Shown here piece by piece: positions 6,346 to 13,800 of a stretch of DNA of 15,959 nt. The stretch covers positions 42,472 through 58,430 of the forward strand of contig DCTX01000003.1 of NCBI GenBank assembly GCA_002329325.1, in the 5' to 3' direction. Source of the stretch: Anaerolineales bacterium UBA1429. GTDB lineage: Bacteria > Chloroflexota > Anaerolineae > UBA1429. Each line of letters begins with the position of its first letter. Within the stretch, counting starts at the first letter, position 1. The position numbers and the translations under genes were made by a program. Below the pieces are notes generated by a model, which was not told the origin of the DNA, ran no database searches, and saw nothing but the letters and a program-made list of their open reading frames with translations.

Positions 6346-7947
6346 ATGCTGCCGTCCAGCGCCCGCGCGAGCCGTCGCGAGATCGTCTGCCTGGCCGCCC
6401 TGCTAACTTTGGGCGCGCTGGTCTACCTGGTGGGGGTGGCCCACGACCTGCCCTACGTGGTCCAGGGCGACGAAGTGGGCTTCTTTGGCTACCCCGCGGC
6501 CCGCATCGCGGCGACGGGCCAGTTGCATCCGGGGTGGTTCGGCCACCCCGCCTCCACGGTGATCTACCCGCTCAGCGGCATCTACCATCTCTGGCACGCC
6601 GTGGCCCATGGAGGCGCCTGGCTGCGCCCCGATCCCCGTTTGATCGCGGCCTTTGAGCAGCATATCGGCCAGGCCCTCCTGTTGGGGCGGCTGCTCTCGG
6701 TGGCCTATGGCGTGGGGGCACTCTGGGCCACCTATCGGCTGGGGCGACGCCTGTTCGACGGCCCCACGGCGCTGGTAGGCGCGGCGCTCCTGATCCCCGT
6801 GCCCGCGCTGGTCCTCTTTGCCCAGATGGTGCGCAACGATAGCGCCACCGTTTTCTACAGCGCCCTGGCGCTGTGGGCCATCGTCGGTGCGCTGGAGCGG
6901 CCCTCTGTGGGCCGCCAGGCGTTGGCCGGGCTGGCGTGCGGCCTCGCCATCTCGACCAAGTACTACCTGGGGGCCCTGGCCCTCATCCTGCTGCTGGCCG
7001 ATGGCGTCATCCTGTGGCGCGGGCGAGGCCTGGGCGGCGACCGGCGCCGCCTGCTGGCGGGCGCGCTGGCTGGTCTGGTCGCCGTGGCCCTGGGCTTTGC
7101 CCTGACGACCCCCTACTTCTTGCTGGATTTCGCCGCCGCCTGGGGCGACCTGCGCGCCGAGCTGCGGCCCGCGCACCTGGGGGCAGATGGCCTCTCGCCG
7201 CTGCAGAACCTGTGGTGGTACCTGAGCGTCGCTATGCCCGGAGTTCTGGGGTGGGGGCGCTATCTGGTGGCGTTGGTGGGCGCGGCAGGGCTCGCCTGGC
7301 GCGGAAGGGGCGCGCCTCGGCTGCTGCTGGCGTTTGCGGGGCTGTTCCTGCTGGGTGTCAGCGCCTCTCCTCTGCACTGGGAGCGCTGGGTCTTTCCGAT
7401 CCTGCCCGTGGCATGCCTCTGCTGCGCGGCGGCCCTGGTGCGCGGGGGACGCTGGCTGGGCCAGCGCCGAGGGCTATCGCCCCGCAGCGGCGCCGCCCTG
7501 GCGGTCCTGGCGGGAGTGGCGCTCTGCGCCACTCCCCTCTACGATGTGGCGTTGCAGGGCGTCCGGCAGACCCGGCCCAGCACCATGGTGCAGGCCCGTG
7601 TGTGGCTAGATGCCAACCTGGCGCCGGGCACCGCCATCGCCCGCGAGGAGTACAGCTTTCCGACCAACGGCTGCGCGTTGCGGTTGGTGGGGGAGTATGC
7701 GTTGGCGGAGGAGCCACTGGGCCACTATATCGAGCAAGGGGCCGAGTACATCGCCGTCAGCAGCGCCATCGTTGACCGCTACTATCGGGAGCCGGGGCGC
7801 TACAGAGAGCAGATCGCATTCTACGAGGGGCTGGACGCTGCCGCCGAGCTCGTCTACGAGGCGACGCCAGACCGCTGGACCAGCGGGCCCACCGTCAAGA
7901 TCTACCGACTGGCGGCGCAGGGAGCGCCCGCCGGGGCGTCACCCTGA
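6346..7947 (+). CDS. ArnT/PMT-type (GT39-like) polytopic membrane glycosyltransferase
   Basis: This 533-residue protein has about ten hydrophobic segments. The first is at roughly residues 12-32 and is followed by an external loop with the acidic pair Asp42-Glu43 (QGDEVGFF), the place of the catalytic acidic residue in protein O-mannosyltransferase and ArnT families. A second typical element is VRND (162-165) in a later loop. A soluble tail of about 130 residues follows the last helix and should face outside. Enzymes of this type transfer a sugar from a polyprenyl-phosphate donor to protein or lipid at the membrane; the acceptor here is unknown. ATG 6346 is preceded by GAGAGGGG (6328-6335), a rather distant but purine-rich binding site, and lies just after the promoter. 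Its last nine bases overlap the stop of the convergent small gene. Confidence 0.8.
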   Translation: MLPSSARASRREIVCLAALLTLGALVYLVGVAHDLPYVVQGDEVGFFGYPAARIAATGQLHPGWFGHPASTVIYPLSGIYHLWHAVAHGGAWLRPDPRLIAAFEQHIGQALLLGRLLSVAYGVGALWATYRLGRRLFDGPTALVGAALLIPVPALVLFAQMVRNDSATVFYSALALWAIVGALERPSVGRQALAGLACGLAISTKYYLGALALILLLADGVILWRGRGLGGDRRRLLAGALAGLVAVALGFALTTPYFLLDFAAAWGDLRAELRPAHLGADGLSPLQNLWWYLSVAMPGVLGWGRYLVALVGAAGLAWRGRGAPRLLLAFAGLFLLGVSASPLHWERWVFPILPVACLCCAAALVRGGRWLGQRRGLSPRSGAALAVLAGVALCATPLYDVALQGVRQTRPSTMVQARVWLDANLAPGTAIAREEYSFPTNGCALRLVGEYALAEEPLGHYIEQGAEYIAVSSAIVDRYYREPGRYREQIAFYEGLDAAAELVYEATPDRWTSGPTVKIYRLAAQGAPAGASP

Positions 7948-8172
7948 GGCCCAGTCGATGAGCCACTGATCCTGTGAGCGGTCATAGATCAGGGTGACGC
8001 GCTCTCCCTGATCGGTGCGCACCAGCCAGTGGGCGCTCACGCAGCACTGGTCATCCCAATGGCAGACATGTTCGGAGACGATGCGGCGCTGATTGCGCCA
8101 CCAGAACGCCACGGGGCGCCCCTGGGCAGATATCTCGACGATCACGGGCAAGCCAGTCACTACCTGCGTCAT
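7939..8172 (-). CDS. Small conserved protein, DUF6504-like
   Basis: This 77-residue soluble protein opens with a short strand-like segment. GRPVAFWWRNQRRIV and a Trp-rich segment (HWDDQCC, then AHWLVRTDQGE) follow, and it ends in QWLIDWAS. The pattern of a 'G-x-P-x-x-F-x-W-R-x-x-x-x-x-V' strand and aromatic C-terminus resembles DUF6504-type small proteins of Actinobacteria and Chloroflexota, whose function is unknown. That assignment is by recollection of the pattern and is uncertain. ATG 8172 is chosen because GGGGGA lies just upstream; the longer reading frame to 8391 would run through the promoter region. It ends inside the last codons of the convergent glycosyltransferase gene. Confidence 0.6.
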   Translation of the reverse strand: MTQVVTGLPVIVEISAQGRPVAFWWRNQRRIVSEHVCHWDDQCCVSAHWLVRTDQGERVTLIYDRSQDQWLIDWASG

Positions 8173-8238
8173 GCTTCCCCCGAAACGCTCTGTATGCGTG
8201 CCTTGTGCTCTGTGGATGCGGTCCTTCTGACGGCCCAG

Positions 8239-8267
8239 AGAGTAGCGCAGCCGCTGGGGGCTGTCAA
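8239..8267 (-). promoter_or_regulatory. Candidate promoter of the small DUF6504-like gene
   Basis: On the - strand a perfect TTGACA (8267-8262) lies 17 bases before TACTCT (8244-8239), a weak three-of-six -10 match. The start near 8232 would leave a leader of about 60 bases. CTGTCAAG (8261-8268), containing this -35 box, is an exact inverted copy of CTTGACAG (8308-8315) at the divergent promoter. Confidence 0.4.
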
Positions 8268-8308
8268 GGCCGCAGGCACGTTCGCCCAAGGCGATGGCTT
8301 GGCCCTGC

Positions 8309-8338
8309 TTGACAGAGACCGGCGTTGTCTGGTAACAG
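8309..8338 (+). promoter_or_regulatory. Candidate promoter of the enolase-superfamily gene
   Basis: A perfect TTGACA (8309-8314) is followed after 18 bases by TAACAG (8333-8338), a poor -10. The predicted leader is about 80 bases. Between this and the divergent -35 box lies CCAAG-N7-CTTGG (8286-8302), a small dyad that might be an operator. The stretch 8173-8426 otherwise shows no gene. Confidence 0.35.
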
Positions 8339-8426
8339 TAGGGCAGCATCGCGCCGCCGAGTTGCGGCAGAGGCCCGAGCCTATGGGGCACCCGCCCCGC
8401 ACCAACGATCCCTGGGAGAGACGAGC

Positions 8427-9569
8427 ATGCAGATCAGCGACATCACCTGCTACCCGGTCTTTGGCGGCAGCCGCAACTATCTCTTTGTGGTCGTGGATAC
8501 CGACGAGGGCCTGTATGGCGTCGGGGAATCGGGGCTCACGGGGCGGGAGCTGGCGGTCTCGGGCGCCGTCGAGCACCTCAGGCCTCTGCTACTGGGCCAG
8601 GACCCCATGCGCACGGAGCATCTCTGGCAGATGCTCTCGCGGGGTGGCTTTTTCCCCCACGGCAAGATCGTGGGCAGCGCCATCGCCGCCATCGATATCG
8701 CCCTGTGGGACATCAAGGGCAAAGCCCTGGGGGTGCCCGTATATGATCTGCTGGGCGGGCGCGTGCGCGATAGGGTGGTCTGCTACTGCCACCTCTCGGG
8801 CGGGCATGGCATGGAGATCGAGCCGCTGGTGCAGGATGCTGTGGAGAAGGTGGCCGAGGGCTGGAAGTACCTGCGCTGGGGCCTGCCCAACGAGGGCGAG
8901 CTACTCCGTCCGGGGCGGGCCATCCGCCAGAGCGTCGAGCAGTTCGCGGCCATCCGGCAGGCGGTGGGCGAGGCGCCCGAGCTCTGCTTTGACGTGCATA
9001 CGCGCCTCTCGCCCCCCGAAGCCATCACCCTCTGCCGCGATGTGCTGCCTTATCATCCCTACTTTATCGAAGATCCGGTCCGCTCCGAGAGCCCGCAGGC
9101 CTTCCATCTCCTGCGCAGCAAGATCGAGGCGCCCCTGGCGGCCGGCGAGCAGTTCGCCAGCAAGTGGGACTTTCGCGAGCTGATCGACCATGACCTGATC
9201 GACTATGCGCGGATCGACCTGTGCATCGCCGCGGGCCTGACCGAGGGCCGCAAGATCGCCGGATGGTGTGAGGGGCACTATATCGACGTGGCCGTCCACA
9301 ACCCGCTGGGGCCGGTGGCGACGGCGGCCTGCCTGCAGTTCAACCTCAGCATCCCCAACTTTGCTGTGCAGGAGCAGCCGAGGAAGCCCGGCACGATGCT
9401 GACCGACGTGGTGCTGAACCAGCCGGTGTGGCAGGATGGCTATCTGCTGGCGCCCACGGCGCCCGGGCTGGGCATCGAGTTCGACCGCGAGGCCGCTGCG
9501 GCCCATCCGTTCCAGATGGCCGAGCTGCCCCATCTGCGCCGCGAGGACGGCAGCGTGACCAATTGGTGA
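8427..9569 (+). CDS. Enolase-superfamily (mandelate racemase/muconate lactonizing type) sugar-acid dehydratase
   Basis: This 380-residue protein has the N-terminal capping domain (about 1-115) and a C-terminal barrel of the mandelate racemase group. Metal ligands are Asp189 (FDVH), Glu215 (FIEDP) and Glu241 (AAGEQF). His191 and His291 (VAVHNPLGPVA) are placed as the acid/base histidines of galactonate and mannonate dehydratases. NPLGPVATAACLQ followed by QEQ closely resembles DgoD-like proteins. The likely reaction is loss of water from an aldonic acid to give a 2-keto-3-deoxy acid in the cytoplasm; the exact sugar is not resolved. ATG 8427 follows GGGAGAG (8414-8420) by six bases; the frame is open upstream to 8325 without such a site. 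No kinase, aldolase or transporter for the pathway lies beside it. Confidence 0.85.
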   Translation: MQISDITCYPVFGGSRNYLFVVVDTDEGLYGVGESGLTGRELAVSGAVEHLRPLLLGQDPMRTEHLWQMLSRGGFFPHGKIVGSAIAAIDIALWDIKGKALGVPVYDLLGGRVRDRVVCYCHLSGGHGMEIEPLVQDAVEKVAEGWKYLRWGLPNEGELLRPGRAIRQSVEQFAAIRQAVGEAPELCFDVHTRLSPPEAITLCRDVLPYHPYFIEDPVRSESPQAFHLLRSKIEAPLAAGEQFASKWDFRELIDHDLIDYARIDLCIAAGLTEGRKIAGWCEGHYIDVAVHNPLGPVATAACLQFNLSIPNFAVQEQPRKPGTMLTDVVLNQPVWQDGYLLAPTAPGLGIEFDREAAAAHPFQMAELPHLRREDGSVTNW

Positions 9570-9618
9570 TCTTGGGTCGGCCAGGATGGCCCGGCGTTGA
9601 GAGCAGGAGGAACAGACG

Positions 9619-12240
9619 ATGAGTTGGTGGCTATGGGTGATTGTCGTGTTGGCCCTCCATCTGCTGGTGAGCATGACGCCCTGGATCGTGCTGCAGATCG
9701 TCGTTTGGCGCATCCGCCGCAAGCTGCCCTACCTGAGCGAGGAGACGCGCCGGCTGGAGCGGCTGATGACCGTCGAGGGCGAGCACGCCGAGCGTTGGCC
9801 CCAGCGTCCCCGGCCTGGCCGCTTTGAGCAGGTGGATCGCCTGGCCCTCGAGCAGTTGATGCGCATGCGCATCATCATCAGCCAGGCCAATGACCTGTGG
9901 CCGGCGGTGGCAGGCTATGTCCCCGCCTCCCTCAATCCCCTCCAGGTGCTGGCCCTGGGGGCCTGGCGACCCCTGGTGGAGGCCCTGCGCACCTGGCGCG
10001 ACAAGCGTCGCCTCAACAACCTTCTGGATGAGGGCGACGGGGCCATCGACGTGCTCCTCGAGCAGTGGACCGAGGCGCAATCCATCCCCGGCCGTATCCA
10101 GGCCGAGCTCTCGGACGCCCGGGCCGAGGCCCGGCGGCTGCAGGCCCTCTGGGAGGGCGAGAGCGAGGAGGGCACCCAGGGGATCCAGGCGCTGGGCGAT
10201 GCCTTGGCCCTTCTCGATCGCGCCCTGGACGAGGCCCTCGATGGCATGCGCGCCGCCGCGGGTGACCAGGTGGCCGCCACGGCGCTCCGCTCAGAGGAGC
10301 AACTGGCCCAGGCCACCGAGACGCTGCGCTCGCTGGAGCGCGAGCTGGATCAGGTGATTGAGGGCAGGCGGCGGGCCCAGCAGGGCCTGGAGCAGGCCGA
10401 TGCCGAGCGGCGCGCCCTGGAGGAGCGCTGGCAGGCGCTGCAGGAACGCGGAGCCAGGGACCCGGCGGCGGCCCGCCAGTTGCGCGAGTTGGCGGCCCTG
10501 GCCGACGGCCTGGCGGAGACGGCCCGGGCGGCCACCCCCGAGGCCCACAGGCAGGTGCTCGCCGATGTCGATGCCTTCCTGGCCCAGCGGAAGACCCTGG
10601 GCGAACAACTGGATGCTCTCGAGCAGCTCATGGACCGCAGCGGCGAGGCGCTGGCGGGCGATCTGCGCGTCCTGGCGGCCGCGCAGCAGGAGTGCGAGAC
10701 GCTGCGGGCGGCAGGGGCCTATGTGCCCGACGTGAGCGAGGGGCTCGTGGCCCAGGCGCAAGAGATCTATGCCCAGGCCGAGGAGCAGCATGCGGCGGGC
10801 ACGCTACACGGCTATCAGACGGCCCTCTCCCTGGCCGAGCAGGCCGAGGGCGCGATCCGCGAGGCCGCCGAAGGCGCCGAGGCCGCCGGCCGCGACCTGG
10901 CGCAGATTCAGGCCGACCGGCAGCAGGCCACGCCCGAGATCCGGCAGGCGCTGGAGGAGCGCGCCCGCGATGGGAGCCAGGCGCTGCGCTCCTATGTGCG
11001 GCATTGGGATGACTCTTGTGAGGCCCGGCTGGAGCGCATCGCCAAACTGCTGGAGCAGGCGCAGCAGGCATGGGAGACCATGCCCGCCGGGCTGCTGGGC
11101 GAGGGCGTGCCGCGCCAATCCGAGTTGCCCCTGGCCCTGGAAGCGGTGCAGGCAACCACGGCGGCTACCCGCCGCGCCCGCCAACTGGTCGAGGAACTGG
11201 AGGGCCGCCTGGCACGGGTGAGCGCCCAGCGGGCGACGCTCGAGGCTGGGCTGGCCGAGCTGGATGGCGACCTCTGCCCGCGCCTTGCCGAGGCCCACGC
11301 CGCCATGTTGCCCGAGCTGCGCGACCGCTACGAGGCCTGGCTGGCCCGCTACGAGGCGCGTCGCCCCGAGTTCGAGGATCCCGCGCAGATCGACTATGAG
11401 GAGGCCGCCGATCATTGGCTCCCCGAGACACGGGGCGAGGCGGCCGAGATCCTGGCGACCCACGGCGAGGACGTGTCGCGCTATGCCAGGCTGCTGCAGG
11501 AGGCGACCCGCCGTCTCGATCGCGAGTGGCAGAGACTTCAGCGCCTGGAACCGATGCAGTTGCCCCTGCCAGAAGAGGACATGGAGCGCCTGAGCGCCGA
11601 CTATGATGCGTGGCAGGCGGAAGCCGAGGCGAGCGCAAACGATCCCGCCGCCATGTCCGAGCTGGTGGGGCGAAGGCTGGCCGGGCTGGAGCGACGCATG
11701 GAGGCGGCGCGCCGCCAGATCAACGAGGGGCGGCAGGCCCTCACCACCAGCGATCGCCAGTTCGAGCAGCAGATGCAGGCCGTGCAAAAGAGCCGTGCGG
11801 CGATCCGCGCCCTGGTGCAGGAATCCCAGTGGCGCCAGATCGATTGGGCCCTCGCCGATGGCGAGCCCCTGATGCAGCGGGCCGCCACCTACGCCCAGGC
11901 CAGCCGCGAGGCGGAGCTGCTGGATGAAGCCGTGAACCAGATGCGTCGCGCTGTGAACACGGCGCAAGAGGCGCTCCAGGCTTACGAGGGCATGGAGCAG
12001 CAGTTGCGCAGCGCCCAGGATGGGCTCAATCGGGAGTTTCGGGCGGCCACCGCCGACCTGGACCGTGCCCAGCGCCAGGCGGGGCAGCTTCGCGCCCAGG
12101 GCCCCTCTCAGGCGCTGACGGCGCTGGAGGAACGCTGCGCAGCGGCCACCAGCCTGATCAGCATGGCCCAGAACGCCACCACGTTCGACGATGCGCTGCG
12201 GCACCTGCGAGACGCCCGGGAGCGGCTGGCGCGGGGCTAG
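9619..12240 (+). CDS. Large membrane-anchored coiled-coil protein of unknown function
   Basis: This 873-residue protein has one hydrophobic helix at residues 3-30, followed at once by RIRRK (31-35). The positive-inside rule then places the remainder in the cytoplasm. A short globular-looking segment follows (about 55-140). The rest is almost continuously helical and rich in Ala, Glu, Gln, Arg and Leu with heptad character, broken in places by Gly/Pro turns (for example near 357-365 and 475-490), which suggests several bundles. The plan of one N-terminal anchor plus a long cytoplasmic coiled coil recalls EzrA, a division regulator of Firmicutes, but I see no diagnostic sequence match. AGGAGG (9605-9610) lies eight bases before ATG. 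The gene starts 49 bases after the dehydratase gene and could be co-transcribed. Its stop shares CTAG with the convergent acyltransferase gene. Confidence 0.8.
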   Translation: MSWWLWVIVVLALHLLVSMTPWIVLQIVVWRIRRKLPYLSEETRRLERLMTVEGEHAERWPQRPRPGRFEQVDRLALEQLMRMRIIISQANDLWPAVAGYVPASLNPLQVLALGAWRPLVEALRTWRDKRRLNNLLDEGDGAIDVLLEQWTEAQSIPGRIQAELSDARAEARRLQALWEGESEEGTQGIQALGDALALLDRALDEALDGMRAAAGDQVAATALRSEEQLAQATETLRSLERELDQVIEGRRRAQQGLEQADAERRALEERWQALQERGARDPAAARQLRELAALADGLAETARAATPEAHRQVLADVDAFLAQRKTLGEQLDALEQLMDRSGEALAGDLRVLAAAQQECETLRAAGAYVPDVSEGLVAQAQEIYAQAEEQHAAGTLHGYQTALSLAEQAEGAIREAAEGAEAAGRDLAQIQADRQQATPEIRQALEERARDGSQALRSYVRHWDDSCEARLERIAKLLEQAQQAWETMPAGLLGEGVPRQSELPLALEAVQATTAATRRARQLVEELEGRLARVSAQRATLEAGLAELDGDLCPRLAEAHAAMLPELRDRYEAWLARYEARRPEFEDPAQIDYEEAADHWLPETRGEAAEILATHGEDVSRYARLLQEATRRLDREWQRLQRLEPMQLPLPEEDMERLSADYDAWQAEAEASANDPAAMSELVGRRLAGLERRMEAARRQINEGRQALTTSDRQFEQQMQAVQKSRAAIRALVQESQWRQIDWALADGEPLMQRAATYAQASREAELLDEAVNQMRRAVNTAQEALQAYEGMEQQLRSAQDGLNREFRAATADLDRAQRQAGQLRAQGPSQALTALEERCAAATSLISMAQNATTFDDALRHLRDARERLARG

Positions 12241-13130
12241 GGCGCGTCCGTTGGGGCGCGCCAGACGGGCACCAGCATCACCCACTGCTCAGGCGCCGCG
12301 CGGATGGCGTCCTCCACCAGCGCCAGCACGCGCCGCGTGTTATGGGCAATGTCTTCCGAGCGACGGCCCGTGCGCTCCATCTCGATGGGCGGCGACAGGT
12401 GGAGCTGGTAGTAGCCCTCGGGCTGGCGGATGCAGTAGGCGACAAAGAGGCGCGAGTCGGTCTGCAGCGCCAGACGGATGTGTCCCCGGGGCACGGGGGC
12501 CGGCGCGTCAAAGAACAGGGTCTTCTCGTCATCGTACACCACAGGCCGGTCCACGCCGGTGATGACGTTGCCGCCACGCCGCAGGCGCCGCATGGCCTCG
12601 CGCAGCGAGTTGACGGTGATGGGCGTCACCACGATCCCCCTCTGGCGCCGCATCGTGTTGATCATCTTGTCGCCCCGGTCCGGGTTGGAGAGGCTCAGGG
12701 CGTGTAGCTCAAAGCCCTGGGTCACGAACCATTGGGCGGCGAGGTCGAAATTGCTCAGGTGTGGCCCCACGATGATGGTGCCCCGATCATCCTGCATGAG
12801 GTGCGAGGCCGCGCGCCACTCGTCCTCATCATAGCGCAGGATGCGGCCACGGCGCAGGTCTCGGGGCCGAAAGTGGAACATGTCAAAGTAGCAGCAGCCC
12901 GCCTGATAGACCGCCTCCTCGGCCAGGTCATCCAGGGCGGCCTCGTCGACATCGGGCCTTACGTGAGCGAGGTTCTCGCGCAGGACGCAGAACATGTCAA
13001 AGCGGTGGCCACGCATCCAGCGGGCGATCCGCCGCGCCAGCCAGTAGCCAAAGCGCCGAGGCGTGACGCCGGCAATCAGCATGCCGAGCATCAAGCCAGG
13101 AGGGCTGCCGAGGATATCCTGTACCCTCAC
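12237..13130 (-). CDS. PatA/LpxL-family lysophospholipid or glycolipid acyltransferase
   Basis: This 297-residue protein belongs to the lipid A/phosphatidylinositol-mannoside acyltransferase family. The catalytic HxxxxD is His124-Asp129 (GPHLSNFD). GVDRP (192-196) and a late SPPIEME segment fit the acceptor side, and the C-terminus has the family's EQWVMLVPVW element (281-290). A weak hydrophobic N-terminus suggests peripheral membrane attachment. The start is GTG at 13130, which overlaps the TGA of the upstream gene as GTGA, so translation is coupled; the next in-frame ATG has no binding site. The adjacent phosphatidyltransferase mirrors the actinobacterial pgsA1-patA order, so an acylated phosphoglycolipid is a more likely product than lipid A. 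No pimA-like mannosyltransferase is in view, so the acceptor is unproven. Its stop codon shares CTAG (12237-12240) with the convergent gene. Confidence 0.82.
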   Translation of the reverse strand: MRVQDILGSPPGLMLGMLIAGVTPRRFGYWLARRIARWMRGHRFDMFCVLRENLAHVRPDVDEAALDDLAEEAVYQAGCCYFDMFHFRPRDLRRGRILRYDEDEWRAASHLMQDDRGTIIVGPHLSNFDLAAQWFVTQGFELHALSLSNPDRGDKMINTMRRQRGIVVTPITVNSLREAMRRLRRGGNVITGVDRPVVYDDEKTLFFDAPAPVPRGHIRLALQTDSRLFVAYCIRQPEGYYQLHLSPPIEMERTGRRSEDIAHNTRRVLALVEDAIRAAPEQWVMLVPVWRAPTDAP

Positions 13131-13765
13131 GAGTCACCGGGAGCCTGAGAGCTCGGCCGCTTGGTCTGCAGCCAGGCGAAGGACTCGACGATCACCGGCA
13201 GGCCCCTGGTGATGCAAAAGGCGACGGCGACCCAGCTCAGGATGCGAAAGACGAGCCACACGGTGGAGGCGGAGCTGGCTGCCACCGCGCCGCGATCCGC
13301 ATAGGCCATCAGCGCATGGGTGAGGGCCAGCCCCGAGAAGGCCAGGAACTTGACGATCCCGTAGCTGCTGCGCATCCAGGGGCTGCTGACGATCCAGGCG
13401 CCGATGGGCGAGTTGGTGGCCTTGAAGGGCGTCTGCCCCTCGCCCACGTGCACGGCTCGCAACGCATCCACCACGATGCCCCGGAGGATAAAGATGATGG
13501 GAACCGCCACCGAGACCAGCCCCAGGTGCGCATAGACCACCCACATCACCTGTTCGACGGAGCGATCCGCCATGATATCCAGCACGCTGCCCAGCAGCGA
13601 GACCTCATTGCGGGCGCGGGCCACAATGCCATCCAGGCTGTCCATGGCGATGAGCAGGCCCAACAGGGCCACGCTCACGAGCCGCGCCACGGGGCTCGCC
13701 ATGTAGAGGAGCAGGATGATGAGGATCAACAGCGGGAAGCGGGCGACGGTGATCAGGTTGGCCAT
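13127..13765 (-). CDS. CDP-alcohol phosphatidyltransferase family protein
   Basis: This 212-residue integral membrane protein contains the complete family signature D-xx-D-G-xx-A-R-x8-G-xxx-D-xxx-D: Asp42, Asp45, Gly46, Ala49, Arg50, Gly59, Asp63 and Asp67. It has several hydrophobic segments, beginning at residues 7-22 and 26-41. The family swaps CMP of a CDP-lipid (or CDP-alcohol) for an alcohol such as glycerol phosphate or inositol phosphate, using two metal ions at the aspartates. The acceptor cannot be told from these residues. ATG 13765 has AGGAG five bases upstream. The gene lies 35 bases after the RNase H gene and overlaps the acyltransferase start by four bases (GTGA). The pair probably makes and then acylates or remodels a phospholipid headgroup lipid. 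Confidence 0.88.
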   Translation of the reverse strand: MANLITVARFPLLILIILLLYMASPVARLVSVALLGLLIAMDSLDGIVARARNEVSLLGSVLDIMADRSVEQVMWVVYAHLGLVSVAVPIIFILRGIVVDALRAVHVGEGQTPFKATNSPIGAWIVSSPWMRSSYGIVKFLAFSGLALTHALMAYADRGAVAASSASTVWLVFRILSWVAVAFCITRGLPVIVESFAWLQTKRPSSQAPGDS

Positions 13766-13800
13766 GTGTTCTCCTTACGGGCGGCGCATTCTGGCGCCGG

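Noticed and set aside
10804..12285. 493-codon open frame on the - strand, antisense to the coiled-coil gene
   Set aside because: It is a mirror of a high-GC, Ala/Glu/Gln-rich coding strand; the product is Leu/Gly/Gln-rich low complexity with no motif or ribosome binding site.
12237..13130. Lipid A (LpxL/HtrB) acyltransferase call
   Set aside because: The family includes LpxL, but no other lipid A gene is present and the partner phosphatidyltransferase points to phospholipid or phosphoglycolipid acylation; the broader family name is used instead.
13773..13800. GC-rich dyad between the RNase H and phosphatidyltransferase genes
   Set aside because: The stem is about six bases with no T-tract on the - strand, so it is not convincing as a terminator; the two genes are probably co-transcribed.
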